Shown: positions 7,697-15,827 of the stretch, piece by piece
Layout: each line of letters starts with the position of its first letter
How positions within the stretch are numbered: the first letter of the stretch is position 1
Source: Opitutus sp.
GTDB lineage: Bacteria; Verrucomicrobiota; Verrucomicrobiia; Opitutales; Opitutaceae
Assembly (NCBI GenBank): GCA_013821985.1
Contig: PNJQ01000005.1
Coordinates: 22,481-86,480, forward strand
Reading direction: 5' to 3'
DNA: 64,000 bases
Made by a program: the position numbers and the translations under genes
Notes under the pieces: model-generated
Databases searched by the model: none
The model's input: only the letters and a program-made list of their open reading frames with translations
What the model was told of the DNA's origin: nothing

Positions 7697-8908
7697 TCAG
7701 GCCGAGGCCAGGACCGGGGTGGCGGGCGCGTAGCGGCGGAAGAGCCGCTCGAGTCCATCGACATAATCGGAAAAACCGTAGTGCACGCGCACCCAGTAGC
7801 GGCCGCGTTCGCCGAGCTTGCGCGCGAGCGCCTTGTCGCGCAGCAGCTGCTCGATGCGCTGGGCGAATTTCGCACGATTCATCCACGGGGCGAGGAAGCC
7901 GTTCCAGCCGTCCATCAGCCATTCGCCGATGCCACCGGCGTCGAACGCGACGACGGGCAGGCCGTGGCGCATTGCCTCGAGACCGGTCGCGCCGAACGGT
8001 TCCGGCCAGACCGAACTCATCACCGCGGCACTCGCGTGCGAGTAGAATTCGAGAATTTTTTCCTGCGGCACGAAGCCGTGGAAGTGCACGCGGTCCTGCA
8101 AGCCGAGGCGTTCGCTCAGGCGTTCGCAATGTTCGCGGTGGCTGCCGTCGCCGAGGATTTCGCATTCGAACGGCTCCTGCACGAGCGCGAGCGCCTCGAG
8201 GAGCACATCGACGCCCTTGCCGCGGATGAGTTGTCCGGCGAACACGAGCCGGTTGCGTGCGTCGAACGAACTCTGCAGCGCTGACTCCGGCGCGGACGGC
8301 ACCGGTGCGTGGATGTCGATCTTGTCGGCCGCGATGCCGTTGGCGGCGAGTTGCTCGCGCATGTAGCGGGTGGCGACGATGAGTTTGGAAAATTTGCGAT
8401 GCAGCTCGAGTTCGCGGCGTTTCGCCTCGTAGCTCACGAGCTTGAGCGGGAAGCCGCCCTCGTGATTCCTCGCGACGATGCCGCCGCACGGAAAGATGCA
8501 GTAGGGAGAGAGCGCGCGGTCGCAGATCTTGCGGCTGAAGTAATGATACTTGTAGCTGCGCATGCAGTAGAGGTCGTGGTCGTGCACCATGCGCACGACG
8601 GGACGGCCGGAGGCCACGAGACCGGCGAGGAGTTCGAGACCATTGAGGCGGTGGACGTAGATCACGTCCGGGTTAAACTGCTCCACGGTTGCGCGCACGG
8701 CGTCGGAGGCATTCGGAGTGTCCGCGGCGGGCAGCTCGAAGCGTTGTTCGAACAGAGCGCGCCACATTTCCTCCTGCCGCCCCGTCGGCGTGCCGTGCAG
8801 CATCGCAATGGTGTGCCCGCGACGTTTGAACTCGGCGGCGGTCGCCTGGATGTTGGCCTCGGCTCCGCCCCACGCGCCGAAACGTTCGTGAACCCAGAGC
8901 TGCCTCAT
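7697..8908 (-). CDS. Glycosyltransferase family 4
   Basis: A 403-residue GT-B transferase. MRQLWVHERFGAWGGAEANI contains the acceptor loop GAWGGAE. A Cys-rich segment (LSPYCIFPCGG) follows mid-protein, and the C-domain carries LVFAGQLIRGKGVDVLLEAL and PEPFGATGLEAMRHGLPVVA with the E-x7-E nucleotide-sugar motif. The ATG at 8908 is chosen because the family core begins there. It leads the minus-strand exopolysaccharide run (GT4, priming transferase, beta-helix protein), with 28 bases to the next gene. The 218-bp gap upstream is divergent to the RsbT-type gene and should hold both promoters; no clear promoter motif could be singled out. Confidence 0.87.
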   Translation of the reverse strand: MRQLWVHERFGAWGGAEANIQATAAEFKRRGHTIAMLHGTPTGRQEEMWRALFEQRFELPAADTPNASDAVRATVEQFNPDVIYVHRLNGLELLAGLVASGRPVVRMVHDHDLYCMRSYKYHYFSRKICDRALSPYCIFPCGGIVARNHEGGFPLKLVSYEAKRRELELHRKFSKLIVATRYMREQLAANGIAADKIDIHAPVPSAPESALQSSFDARNRLVFAGQLIRGKGVDVLLEALALVQEPFECEILGDGSHREHCERLSERLGLQDRVHFHGFVPQEKILEFYSHASAAVMSSVWPEPFGATGLEAMRHGLPVVAFDAGGIGEWLMDGWNGFLAPWMNRAKFAQRIEQLLRDKALARKLGERGRYWVRVHYGFSDYVDGLERLFRRYAPATPVLASA

Positions 8909-9126
8909 GTGATGTCCTTCGTGTGCATGGCGGTTTGTCGGCGGCGAAGGTAACAGCGGCACGTCGAACCGAGGAGGTAGGTTGACCCCACCAATGTCGC
9001 CACGCTGGACACCCAAAGGGGGGTGGGGCGCGGGAGCACCCAACCGGACTCATCACCTACCGCACGCCGGGGACGGGGCCTGATACTCGCTGGGCTCCAC
9101 CCGTGGTTAAATGATGCCGTCTTCCG

Positions 9127-9642
9127 ATGATCACTACCACGCCCAGTCCGCAGCAGGAGAAAGCCTTTCCGCCGGTCGCGTCCTTCGCCCGGGAGCCCGC
9201 CCCGTCGCAGCGCCGCGCTTTCGATTCCACGCCCGGTCAACGCCCGCGCAACAGCCGCGTCGAGATTCGTTCGACGGGCGACATTGTGACCGCGCGGCAG
9301 CGCGGCCGCATGCTCGCGCTCGAGCTGGGATTCACCGGCGGCGACGTCACGGTGATTGCCGCCGCGATCTCCGAGGTGGCGCGCAATATCGTCGAGCACG
9401 CCGTAGCGGGGGAAATTATTTTTGCCGAGACGCAGGCGCCCGGTCGCACCGGCCTGGTCGTTATCGCGCACGACGAGGGGCCGGGGATGCTCGATGCGGA
9501 GCGCATCGCGGAATACGGGCGCGGCTCGCGCGAGGGGCTCGCGGTCGGCCTGCCCGGCGTGCGCCTGCTCATGGACGATTTTGAGATCGAATCCACGATT
9601 GGTTGCGGGACCACCGTGACGATGACCAAATGGCTGAGGTGA
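9127..9642 (+). CDS. RsbT-type switch-protein serine kinase (GHKL ATPase)
   Basis: 171 residues; the first 40 are poorly ordered and Pro-rich, the rest is a small GHKL ATPase. The N-box ISEVARNIVEHA (Glu83, Asn87), G1 DEGPGM (116-121) and G2 GLAVGLPGVRLLMDDFEIES match RsbT more closely than RsbW; the GLPGVRxLMD pattern and terminal KW are typical. In the stressosome pathway RsbT phosphorylates STAS proteins and, when released, binds the N-terminal domain of RsbU. The next gene overlaps it by 13 bases and encodes a histidine kinase with an RsbU_N-like domain, which suggests the two products interact. A STAS protein is encoded nearby on the other strand. Confidence 0.85.
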   Translation: MITTTPSPQQEKAFPPVASFAREPAPSQRRAFDSTPGQRPRNSRVEIRSTGDIVTARQRGRMLALELGFTGGDVTVIAAAISEVARNIVEHAVAGEIIFAETQAPGRTGLVVIAHDEGPGMLDAERIAEYGRGSREGLAVGLPGVRLLMDDFEIESTIGCGTTVTMTKWLR

Positions 9643-10877
9643 TTTCCAATGGCCGCGCGGCCAGTGGAAAGCCGACCGCTCGCGAGCACCTGCCCGCGAC
9701 GGACCCGTTGCTTCCCGCTGTTACCCTGACGGAGCCCACCTTGGGCGGACTGCGCAGCCGCGATTGCGGGGCCGCGGCGAACGGCGTGCTTTCCGCGTCG
9801 CTCGCCGGCGATTACCGCGCCGCGCTGCGCAGGCATGTCGATGTCGGCGGCGAGGCCGGACTGCAACAGGCCTATGAACTCGGCCGGCGGGCGTGTTGCG
9901 AAGGCCACGGCGTGCTCGATCTGGCGCGGCTGCATCAGGAATCGTGCGCGAGTTTGCCGTCGATCGCCGCGCACTCGCACGCGCACGACGCGCGCGCTTC
10001 GGACGCGTTTTTGCTCGAGGCGCTCTCGCCGTTCGAGGCGACGCACCGCGGTTTCCGCCGTGCTCACGGCGAACTGCAGCAAAGCCGGACGCATTTTCAA
10101 CTGCTGTTGAGCGAATCGCGCGAGATGGAGGAAACGCTCCGTCAGCTTTCCAAGCGCATTCTCGACGCGCAGGAGCAGGAGCGCGCGCACTTCAGCCGCG
10201 AACTGCACGACGAGGTCGGGCAGGCACTCAATGCGATCTCGATCAATCTCGGCGCGCTCTCGCGGCTGAGCGAATGCAACACCGCGCCGGCGAAGGCGAA
10301 GATCGACGACACGATCGAGCTCGTCGCCCGCACCGTCGAGACGGTGCACCGCTTCGCGCGCGAGTTGCGGCCCGCGATGCTCGATGAGCTCGGGCTCGAG
10401 GCGGCGTTGCGCGCGTGTGTGCGCGGCTTCGCCGAGCGCACGGGCATCACCGTGGAATTTCATGGGAAACTGCCGGGTAAACTCCTGGCGGCCGACCAGC
10501 GCACCGTGATCTATCGCGTGGCGCAAGAAAGCCTGAATAACGTGGCCAAGCATGCGTCGGCCACGCACGTTGACGTTATCCTCTGGCGCGAGGGAGGTCA
10601 GGCCATCCTGGAAATCCGGGACAATGGCCGCGGCTTCACTCGATCGCCGCGGCGGGTGGAGCCGGACCGCCAGCGACTGGGTTTGCTGGGCATGGAGGAG
10701 CGCGTGCGACTGGTTAATGGCAAGTTCAACATCGAGTCCCGACCGGGCGCGGGGACGATCGTGCGCGTGGAGATCCCACTGCGCCCGCCGTCCACGCGCA
10801 CTCCCGAAGCCGGAGGGAATCTTCCCGTCGAGGACTCGTTACCCACAACTCTTCAGAAGCAACCAATACCCTTATGA
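9630..10877 (+). CDS. Histidine kinase (HisKA_3/NarL-type) with RsbU_N-like sensor domain
   Basis: 415 residues, no membrane segment, ATG at 9630 inside the preceding gene. Residues about 57-140 (DYRAALRRHV ... QQAYELGRRACCEGHGVLDL ... LHQES) resemble the four-helix RsbU_N domain that RsbT binds in stress-response phosphatases. Then comes a short coiled coil (144-185), a HisKA_3 domain with phosphoacceptor His193 (FSRELHDEVGQALN) and a HATPase_c domain: N-box about 301-305, G1 DNGRGF 331-336, G2 GLLGMEERV 351-359. It is expected to autophosphorylate and feed the response regulator whose ATG overlaps its stop. What is unusual is that RsbU_N normally precedes a PP2C phosphatase, not a histidine kinase. 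Confidence 0.85.
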   Translation: MAEVISNGRAASGKPTAREHLPATDPLLPAVTLTEPTLGGLRSRDCGAAANGVLSASLAGDYRAALRRHVDVGGEAGLQQAYELGRRACCEGHGVLDLARLHQESCASLPSIAAHSHAHDARASDAFLLEALSPFEATHRGFRRAHGELQQSRTHFQLLLSESREMEETLRQLSKRILDAQEQERAHFSRELHDEVGQALNAISINLGALSRLSECNTAPAKAKIDDTIELVARTVETVHRFARELRPAMLDELGLEAALRACVRGFAERTGITVEFHGKLPGKLLAADQRTVIYRVAQESLNNVAKHASATHVDVILWREGGQAILEIRDNGRGFTRSPRRVEPDRQRLGLLGMEERVRLVNGKFNIESRPGAGTIVRVEIPLRPPSTRTPEAGGNLPVEDSLPTTLQKQPIPL

Positions 10878-11563
10878 AAACGATCAAGGTCCTCCTGGCC
10901 GATGATCATACAGTGGTCCGGCAGGGGCTTCGTTCCCTGTTGGCCGCAGAACCGGCATTTGAAGTCGTCGGCGAGGCCGAGAACGGCCGTCAGGCCGTGC
11001 AAATGACCCACAAACTTCAACCCGACGTTGTCGTCATGGACATTGCCATGCCGCAACTCAACGGACTCGAGGCCACGCGCCAGATCCTCAAGGACTGCCC
11101 CGGCGCGAAGGTGCTCATCCTGTCCTCCTACGGAGACGACGAATATGTCCACCAGCTCACCGAAGCCGGGGCCGCGGGATACCTCATCAAACAAACCGCG
11201 GCACACGATCTCATCAAAGCCATCCACGAAGCCTATCTCGGAAACGCCTTTTTCAGCCCGTCGATCTCGAAGCGCCTCCTCGATTGCTACCGCGAGGCAT
11301 TCATTCACGGCCGCCCGATGAAGAAACGCACCGGGCACCTCACTTCGCGCGAGCAGGAAGTCCTGCAGCTCGTTGCCGAGGGCCGCGTGAACAAGCAGAT
11401 CGCCGCCGAACTCTGCATCAGCATCAAAACGGTGGAGAAGCACCGCCAGCAAGTGATGAACAAGCTCAACATCCACGACGTCGCCGGTCTCACCCGCTAC
11501 GCCATGGCCAAGGGCATCATCGAGAGCAGTGCCGTTCCCAACGAAGTTCCGGTCGGAGTCTGA
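10874..11563 (+). CDS. NarL/LuxR-family response regulator
   Basis: A 229-residue regulator with a receiver domain (acidic pocket Asp10-Asp11, phosphoacceptor Asp56 in VVVMDIAMP, then LILSSY and GYLIKQ with the conserved Lys) followed by a LuxR helix-turn-helix (LTSREQEVLQLVAEGRVNKQ ... ISIKTVEKHRQQVMNKL). It overlaps the histidine kinase by an ATGA junction, so the pair is a co-translated two-component system. Targets cannot be read here; the adjacent polysaccharide genes are the obvious candidates. The 263 bp after it, between convergent 3' ends, show only GC-rich sequence with short imperfect dyads and no clear terminator. Confidence 0.93.
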   Translation: MKTIKVLLADDHTVVRQGLRSLLAAEPAFEVVGEAENGRQAVQMTHKLQPDVVVMDIAMPQLNGLEATRQILKDCPGAKVLILSSYGDDEYVHQLTEAGAAGYLIKQTAAHDLIKAIHEAYLGNAFFSPSISKRLLDCYREAFIHGRPMKKRTGHLTSREQEVLQLVAEGRVNKQIAAELCISIKTVEKHRQQVMNKLNIHDVAGLTRYAMAKGIIESSAVPNEVPVGV

Positions 11564-11826
11564 TGCCCGCCCGGCGCGCGGCGCCCCGCGATCGGTTGCG
11601 TGTTAAGCGCGCCGCTCGCGGCTAGTAACGCCGCGCCTCACCGGGTCCGCAAAACCCACGCCGCTCCGCGCGCCAAAGCCGCGCGCGGGCGGCGTCTTGG
11701 CGGATCGACGGTCGCACGTTTGGACTCGATCCGGCGCAATCACCGATCAGGGGCCCTTTGCTCCGAGTGCTGGGTGGAAGGCGGCAATCGCATGCTCGCG
11801 CCCCGCGGAGGCGGAAGAACCGCCCG

Positions 11827-12105
11827 CTACGCTCGCCGCACGCGCTCCTTTTCGTTCTCGCGCTCCTCTTCGAGCCGGGCCTTTTCGTTCGCGATCTGCT
11901 TGCGCACTTTCTCGGCCTCGTCGAATTGCTGGCCGGCCAGCGCGGCGTTGAGCTGTTGCTTGAGGAAGATTTCGCGCTCGGCGATCTTGCCCTGATACAC
12001 GCGGTCGATCTCGGCGAGTCGGGCCTTTTGCTCGGCGTTCAACGGGCGGCTGGACGGGTCGGATTTCGCGAGACGTTCCATCGCGAGTTCGTAAGCGCTC
12101 TTCAT
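11827..12105 (-). CDS. Small UVR-motif-like coiled-coil protein
   Basis: 92 residues, strongly charged and helical. The segment LNAALAGQQFDEAEKVRKQI matches the UvrB/UvrC interaction motif (UVR), a short antiparallel helical hairpin in which UvrB binds UvrC. This motif also occurs in ClpC-type and other unrelated proteins as a protein-protein contact. The N-terminal half (MKSAYELAMERLAKSDPSSR, then AEIDRVYQGKIAEREIFLKQ) resembles small verrucomicrobial proteins that pair an AMERL-type start with a coiled coil. It lies 20 bases downstream of comEC on the same strand. No enzymatic residues are visible; a scaffold or adaptor role is a guess. Confidence 0.65.
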   Translation of the reverse strand: MKSAYELAMERLAKSDPSSRPLNAEQKARLAEIDRVYQGKIAEREIFLKQQLNAALAGQQFDEAEKVRKQIANEKARLEEERENEKERVRRA

Positions 12106-12125
12106 ACCCCGGAAGATTGCCGCGT

Positions 12126-13769
12126 TCAGGGGAATTTCACGCTCAAAATCATCGTCGCCGCCAGCGCGGCGAGTGGCAGCCAATAAGGCGCATTGCGTCC
12201 GAGGCGGGGGTTGGCCGCCAGAAACATGCTGCCGAGCACGACCACGAGGGCCGCGGCTCCCATCCACGGCGCGCGGAACTCCGCGGCAAAATACATTCCG
12301 GGCATCTCCGTGCCGCGGCGCACCAGCCAATCCATGACGAGAATGACGACCGCGGCGGCGTGGTTCATGACCAGAGCAATGCCGCTCAATCCGGCCAGTC
12401 CCGCGAGCAGCGCGACAAAGCCCGCGATGATCGCGAGCGAGGCCAGCGGCACGATCACGAGATTCGCCAGCAGCGCGCCCGGGGAAAAGAGCCCGAAGTT
12501 GCCGATGCTGCTGGGCGTGCTCGCCAGCGTCGCCGCCCAAGTGATGGCGACTGCGGCAATGACCGCGCGCCCGACCCAGCGCACCGTCAGACGCACGCGC
12601 CCCCAACCCGCCTCGGGGAGATCGCGCCACGGTCGCCACGCGGCCGTCCAGCGATCCGACAGCGGCACTCCCAGCACGAGCAAAGCCGTCACGACCGAAT
12701 ACGACATTTGGAAACCCGTGCTGAAGAGCTGACGCGGATCGAACAGCAGCGTCACGAGCGCCGCACCGGCCAGCGCCGCGAGCGGATTGCCCGGCAGGCG
12801 AAACACGCGCGCCGCCACCACGAACGCGATCATCAGGAAGGCGCGCTCGGCCGGCGTGCTTCCGCCCGTCACCTGCACGTAGAGGCCGAGCACGCCGAGG
12901 CCGATGACCCGCGCCAGTCGCGGCGGCACCCGCACCAGCACGAGACCGCTCAGGATCGCGAGCGCGATGACGCCGACGTGCAGCCCGCTGATCGAAAAGA
13001 TGTGGAACACCCCGCTGCGCATGAACGCAGCCTCCTGTTCCTCTTCGAGCAGGGCCTTCTCGCCGAGCAACATCGCCGCATAGACGGACGCAGGCACCGG
13101 CTGGTTTTCGAGCCCGAGCCGCAGGATGCGCTCGAGCCGATTCTGCGCGCGCGCGCAGAATTGTCGGAACCACGTTGCGGGACGCACCTGTTCCCGGACT
13201 TGGCCGCGCTGCAACCGCACGCGCACGCCGAGTCCATCGAGATAGCGCTCGAAACCCTGCGCCGCGGTCGGGCGGGGCAGCTCCTCGACCAAGCCGACGT
13301 AACGGTAATGCCCCGAAATTTCCGGAGAAACGCTGACGCGCCGGATCGCCGAAAAATAGACGCGCTGTCCAATGAGTTCGCGTCCCGCATTTTCCCCGGC
13401 CACGACATGCGCGAGTCCGCTGAAGGTCTTGCGCTGTGGCGTGGGCGGGAAAAGTTGTTCGACGGCGAGCACCACGGACACTTCGCGCGGCGGGTGGGGC
13501 CAGCCCGCTCCGGCAGGCGCCCGCAGCGGCAGCCAGAGTAAACCGGCGATGCCTGACAGCACGACGACCGCCGCGCCTGATGCGTGCACCGTCCAGCCGT
13601 GCTCCCGTCGCGCCGCGGCCATTCCGACGCCCAAGCCGGTCGTCGCCAGACCCCAATGCCAGGGACCCGCCACGGCAGCGTCCGGGAAATTTCCGGCCAC
13701 GACGAGCCCCGCCATAAACGGCAGCAGAATCCAGAGCAGGGGTGCGCGCGGCGAGCCGGAGGGGGACAT
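12126..13769 (-). CDS. comEC: ComEC/Rec2-type DNA-uptake channel, short form
   Basis: 547 residues from the ATG at 13769 (a start 13 codons upstream is also open). The N-terminus has several hydrophobic segments, then a periplasmic OB-like DUF4131 region. The diagnostic competence domain follows: LLGEKALLEEEQEAAFMRSG, then FHIFSISGLHVGVIALAI and LYVQVTGGSTPAERAFLM. ComEC forms the inner-membrane channel for incoming single-stranded DNA. The protein stops after the last helices and lacks the C-terminal metallo-beta-lactamase-like nuclease domain of full-length ComEC (usually 700-800 residues). No frameshift extends it, and the downstream 20 bp lead straight to the next gene. Confidence 0.85.
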   Translation of the reverse strand: MSPSGSPRAPLLWILLPFMAGLVVAGNFPDAAVAGPWHWGLATTGLGVGMAAARREHGWTVHASGAAVVVLSGIAGLLWLPLRAPAGAGWPHPPREVSVVLAVEQLFPPTPQRKTFSGLAHVVAGENAGRELIGQRVYFSAIRRVSVSPEISGHYRYVGLVEELPRPTAAQGFERYLDGLGVRVRLQRGQVREQVRPATWFRQFCARAQNRLERILRLGLENQPVPASVYAAMLLGEKALLEEEQEAAFMRSGVFHIFSISGLHVGVIALAILSGLVLVRVPPRLARVIGLGVLGLYVQVTGGSTPAERAFLMIAFVVAARVFRLPGNPLAALAGAALVTLLFDPRQLFSTGFQMSYSVVTALLVLGVPLSDRWTAAWRPWRDLPEAGWGRVRLTVRWVGRAVIAAVAITWAATLASTPSSIGNFGLFSPGALLANLVIVPLASLAIIAGFVALLAGLAGLSGIALVMNHAAAVVILVMDWLVRRGTEMPGMYFAAEFRAPWMGAAALVVVLGSMFLAANPRLGRNAPYWLPLAALAATMILSVKFP

Positions 13770-13870
13770 GCGTTCGCCTCGGCCCGTGAGGAGGAACGCG
13801 CCGAGCAAAGCAGGCGCGCCGCCGCCTTCAAACTTGTTTCGCGCCCCGACCGGAGCACAGTGGCGGTTCC

Positions 13871-15229
13871 ATGACGCGCGACGACGAACAAGCCTCCCTC
13901 TTTGGCTCCGCCGAGCCCGAGCTGGCTGCGTCGTCCGTGCCGTCCGCGGCTCCCGCGACGCATCAACCGCTCGCCGCGCGCATGCGGCCGCGGGCGCTGG
14001 GCGAGGTCGTCGGGCAGGAACACATCACGCGCGCCGGCAGTCTGCTTCCGCAGCTCATCGCAACAAATCGCTTCGGCAGTCTCCTCTTCTACGGTCCGCC
14101 CGGTTGCGGCAAAACGAGCATCGCCGAGGCGATCGCCCGCGAGACCGGCAGCCGCTTCGTGCGCGTGAACGCCGTGATGAGCAACGTCGCCGAGTTGCGC
14201 GAAATCCTCGCCATCGCGCGCCGCCGACCCGAAGCGCGCACGATTCTCTTCATCGACGAACTGCACCGTTTCAATAAATCGCAACAGGACCTGCTGTTGC
14301 CCGACGTCGAAGAGGGCAACGTCCGGTTGATCGGCGCGACGACGCACAATCCCGGTTTCTACGTCAATCCCCCGCTGCTGAGCCGCAGCCACCTCTTCCG
14401 CCTTGAGCCGCTCGCGACCGAAGCCGTCGCGGGCGTCTTGCGGAAGGCGCTCGCCGATGCGGAGCGCGGACTCGGTGCGCGCGGCCACCGCGCGGACGAC
14501 AAGGTGCTCTCCGACCTCGCCGTGCTGTGCGACGGCGACCTCCGACGCGCCCTCAATGCCCTCGAAGTGCTCGCGCTTTCGTTGCCGGAGCAGGCGCCGA
14601 TCACCGAAAAGGAACTCGAGGTTTTCGCCCGCGAGCGCCGCATCCGCTACGACGCCGACGAGGATGAGCACTACGACACGATTTCCGCCTTCATCAAAAG
14701 TTGCCGGGGGAGTGATCCCGATGCGGCGATGTATTGGCTCGCGAAGATGCTCGCCGGCGGCGAAGACCCGCGGTTCATCGCACGGCGGCTCGTCATTCTC
14801 GCGAGCGAGGACGTCGGCCTCGCCGATCCCATGGCGTTGCCGCTGACGGTCGCGGCGCATCACGCGTGCGATTTCATCGGCCTGCCCGAAGCCGAGCTGA
14901 CGCTCGCGCACGCCACGCTTTACATCGCGACCACCGCGAAGAGCAACTCGGCGACGCTCGCGCTCGGTGAGGCGCGCCGTGCGTTGCAGGAACAACCGGT
15001 GCAGCCGGTGCCCATGCCCTTGCGCGACAAAGGCGGCCAGGCCAGCAAGCGCGCCGGTCACGGCAAAGGGTATCTCTACGCGCACGATTTTCCCGAGAAC
15101 ATCTCGGGCCAGGCTTATTTGGAAAAACCACTGACGCTCTACGCGCCGAAGAGCGCCGGCTTCGAAGCCAAGATCGCCGAACGACTCGCGCGCTGGAAAG
15201 ACCTGCGCGCCCAGCGGGCGACACGTTGA
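13871..15229 (+). CDS. rarA: Replication-associated recombination protein A (AAA+ ATPase)
   Basis: A 452-residue clamp-loader-like AAA+ protein (RarA/MgsA/WRNIP1 family) acting at stalled forks. The sensor-like start MRPRALGEVVGQEHI is followed by Walker A GPPGCGKT (75-82), Walker B ILFIDELHRFNKSQQD (Asp129-Glu130), sensor 1 LIGATTHNP and LLSRSHLF. The C-terminal tetramerisation domain contains EDVGLADP and the late motif HDFPENISGQAYLE. Length and motif order match the family throughout. It is divergent from comEC, with a 101-bp gap between the starts. The N-terminal 35 residues are a low-complexity extension that could hold a partner-binding peptide. Confidence 0.95.
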   Translation: MTRDDEQASLFGSAEPELAASSVPSAAPATHQPLAARMRPRALGEVVGQEHITRAGSLLPQLIATNRFGSLLFYGPPGCGKTSIAEAIARETGSRFVRVNAVMSNVAELREILAIARRRPEARTILFIDELHRFNKSQQDLLLPDVEEGNVRLIGATTHNPGFYVNPPLLSRSHLFRLEPLATEAVAGVLRKALADAERGLGARGHRADDKVLSDLAVLCDGDLRRALNALEVLALSLPEQAPITEKELEVFARERRIRYDADEDEHYDTISAFIKSCRGSDPDAAMYWLAKMLAGGEDPRFIARRLVILASEDVGLADPMALPLTVAAHHACDFIGLPEAELTLAHATLYIATTAKSNSATLALGEARRALQEQPVQPVPMPLRDKGGQASKRAGHGKGYLYAHDFPENISGQAYLEKPLTLYAPKSAGFEAKIAERLARWKDLRAQRATR

Positions 15230-15339
15230 AATCGCGGGGCGGCTCACCGCTGCGCGCCGCGAACCGCGAAAATCGTGCTAAACCGGACGCGACGCGGCGT
15301 GGGCTTGCGGCCACGGTTGGTGTGGGTAAGTTCCGCGCC

Positions 15340-15804
15340 ATGAAAACGCGCCTCGTTCTCCTCTTTGCTCTTCTGTTTGGCGGCGGTTCGTTGCTGGCGC
15401 AAACGACCAAGCAACCGGCGGCTCCGGGCAAGGCGGCGCCCGGAAAATCCGCGCCGGGCAAGACGGAGCCGGCGAAGGAGGAATTCAAGATCGAGGGCAC
15501 CACGCTCAATCGTGCCGACGGCACGTTCCTCGGCCTCACGTTGCAGGACGGAAAGTTCAAACTGAGTTTCCACGACCAGGAGAAGAAACCGATGCCGGTG
15601 AATGTGCTGCGCGCGGTCGCGCGCTGGCCGAACGTGCATGGTCCGGGCCAGAACCGCACGGTGCTTACGCCGGCGGGCGACGGCACTTTCCTTCTCGGCG
15701 CGCAGTTCGTGCGGCCGCCGCTGTCGTTCAAGCTGTTCCTCACGCTCGTCGCGGCGGAGGACGGCGAATCGACGGAAAACTATACCGTCGATTTCCGCGG
15801 CTAG
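15340..15804 (+). CDS. Hypothetical exported protein with Pro-Gly-Lys repeats
   Basis: 154 residues. The ATG at 15340 gives a clear Sec signal peptide (MKTRLVLLFALLFGGGSLLAQ, cleavage after LLA-Q likely). A low-complexity linker with repeated APGK units (residues about 27-45) comes next, then a roughly 100-residue beta-rich domain (FKIEGTTLNRADGTFLGLTL, FKLSFHDQEKKPMPVNVLRA). I do not recognise the family. The domain could be a small immunoglobulin-like or transthyretin-like fold given its length and strand spacing, which is only an impression. It lies between rarA (110 bp upstream) and the phosphate-transporter gene (23 bp downstream) and may share a transcript with the latter. Confidence 0.6.
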   Translation: MKTRLVLLFALLFGGGSLLAQTTKQPAAPGKAAPGKSAPGKTEPAKEEFKIEGTTLNRADGTFLGLTLQDGKFKLSFHDQEKKPMPVNVLRAVARWPNVHGPGQNRTVLTPAGDGTFLLGAQFVRPPLSFKLFLTLVAAEDGESTENYTVDFRG

Positions 15805-15827
15805 TTGCCGGATAAAGTTCGGCTCTC

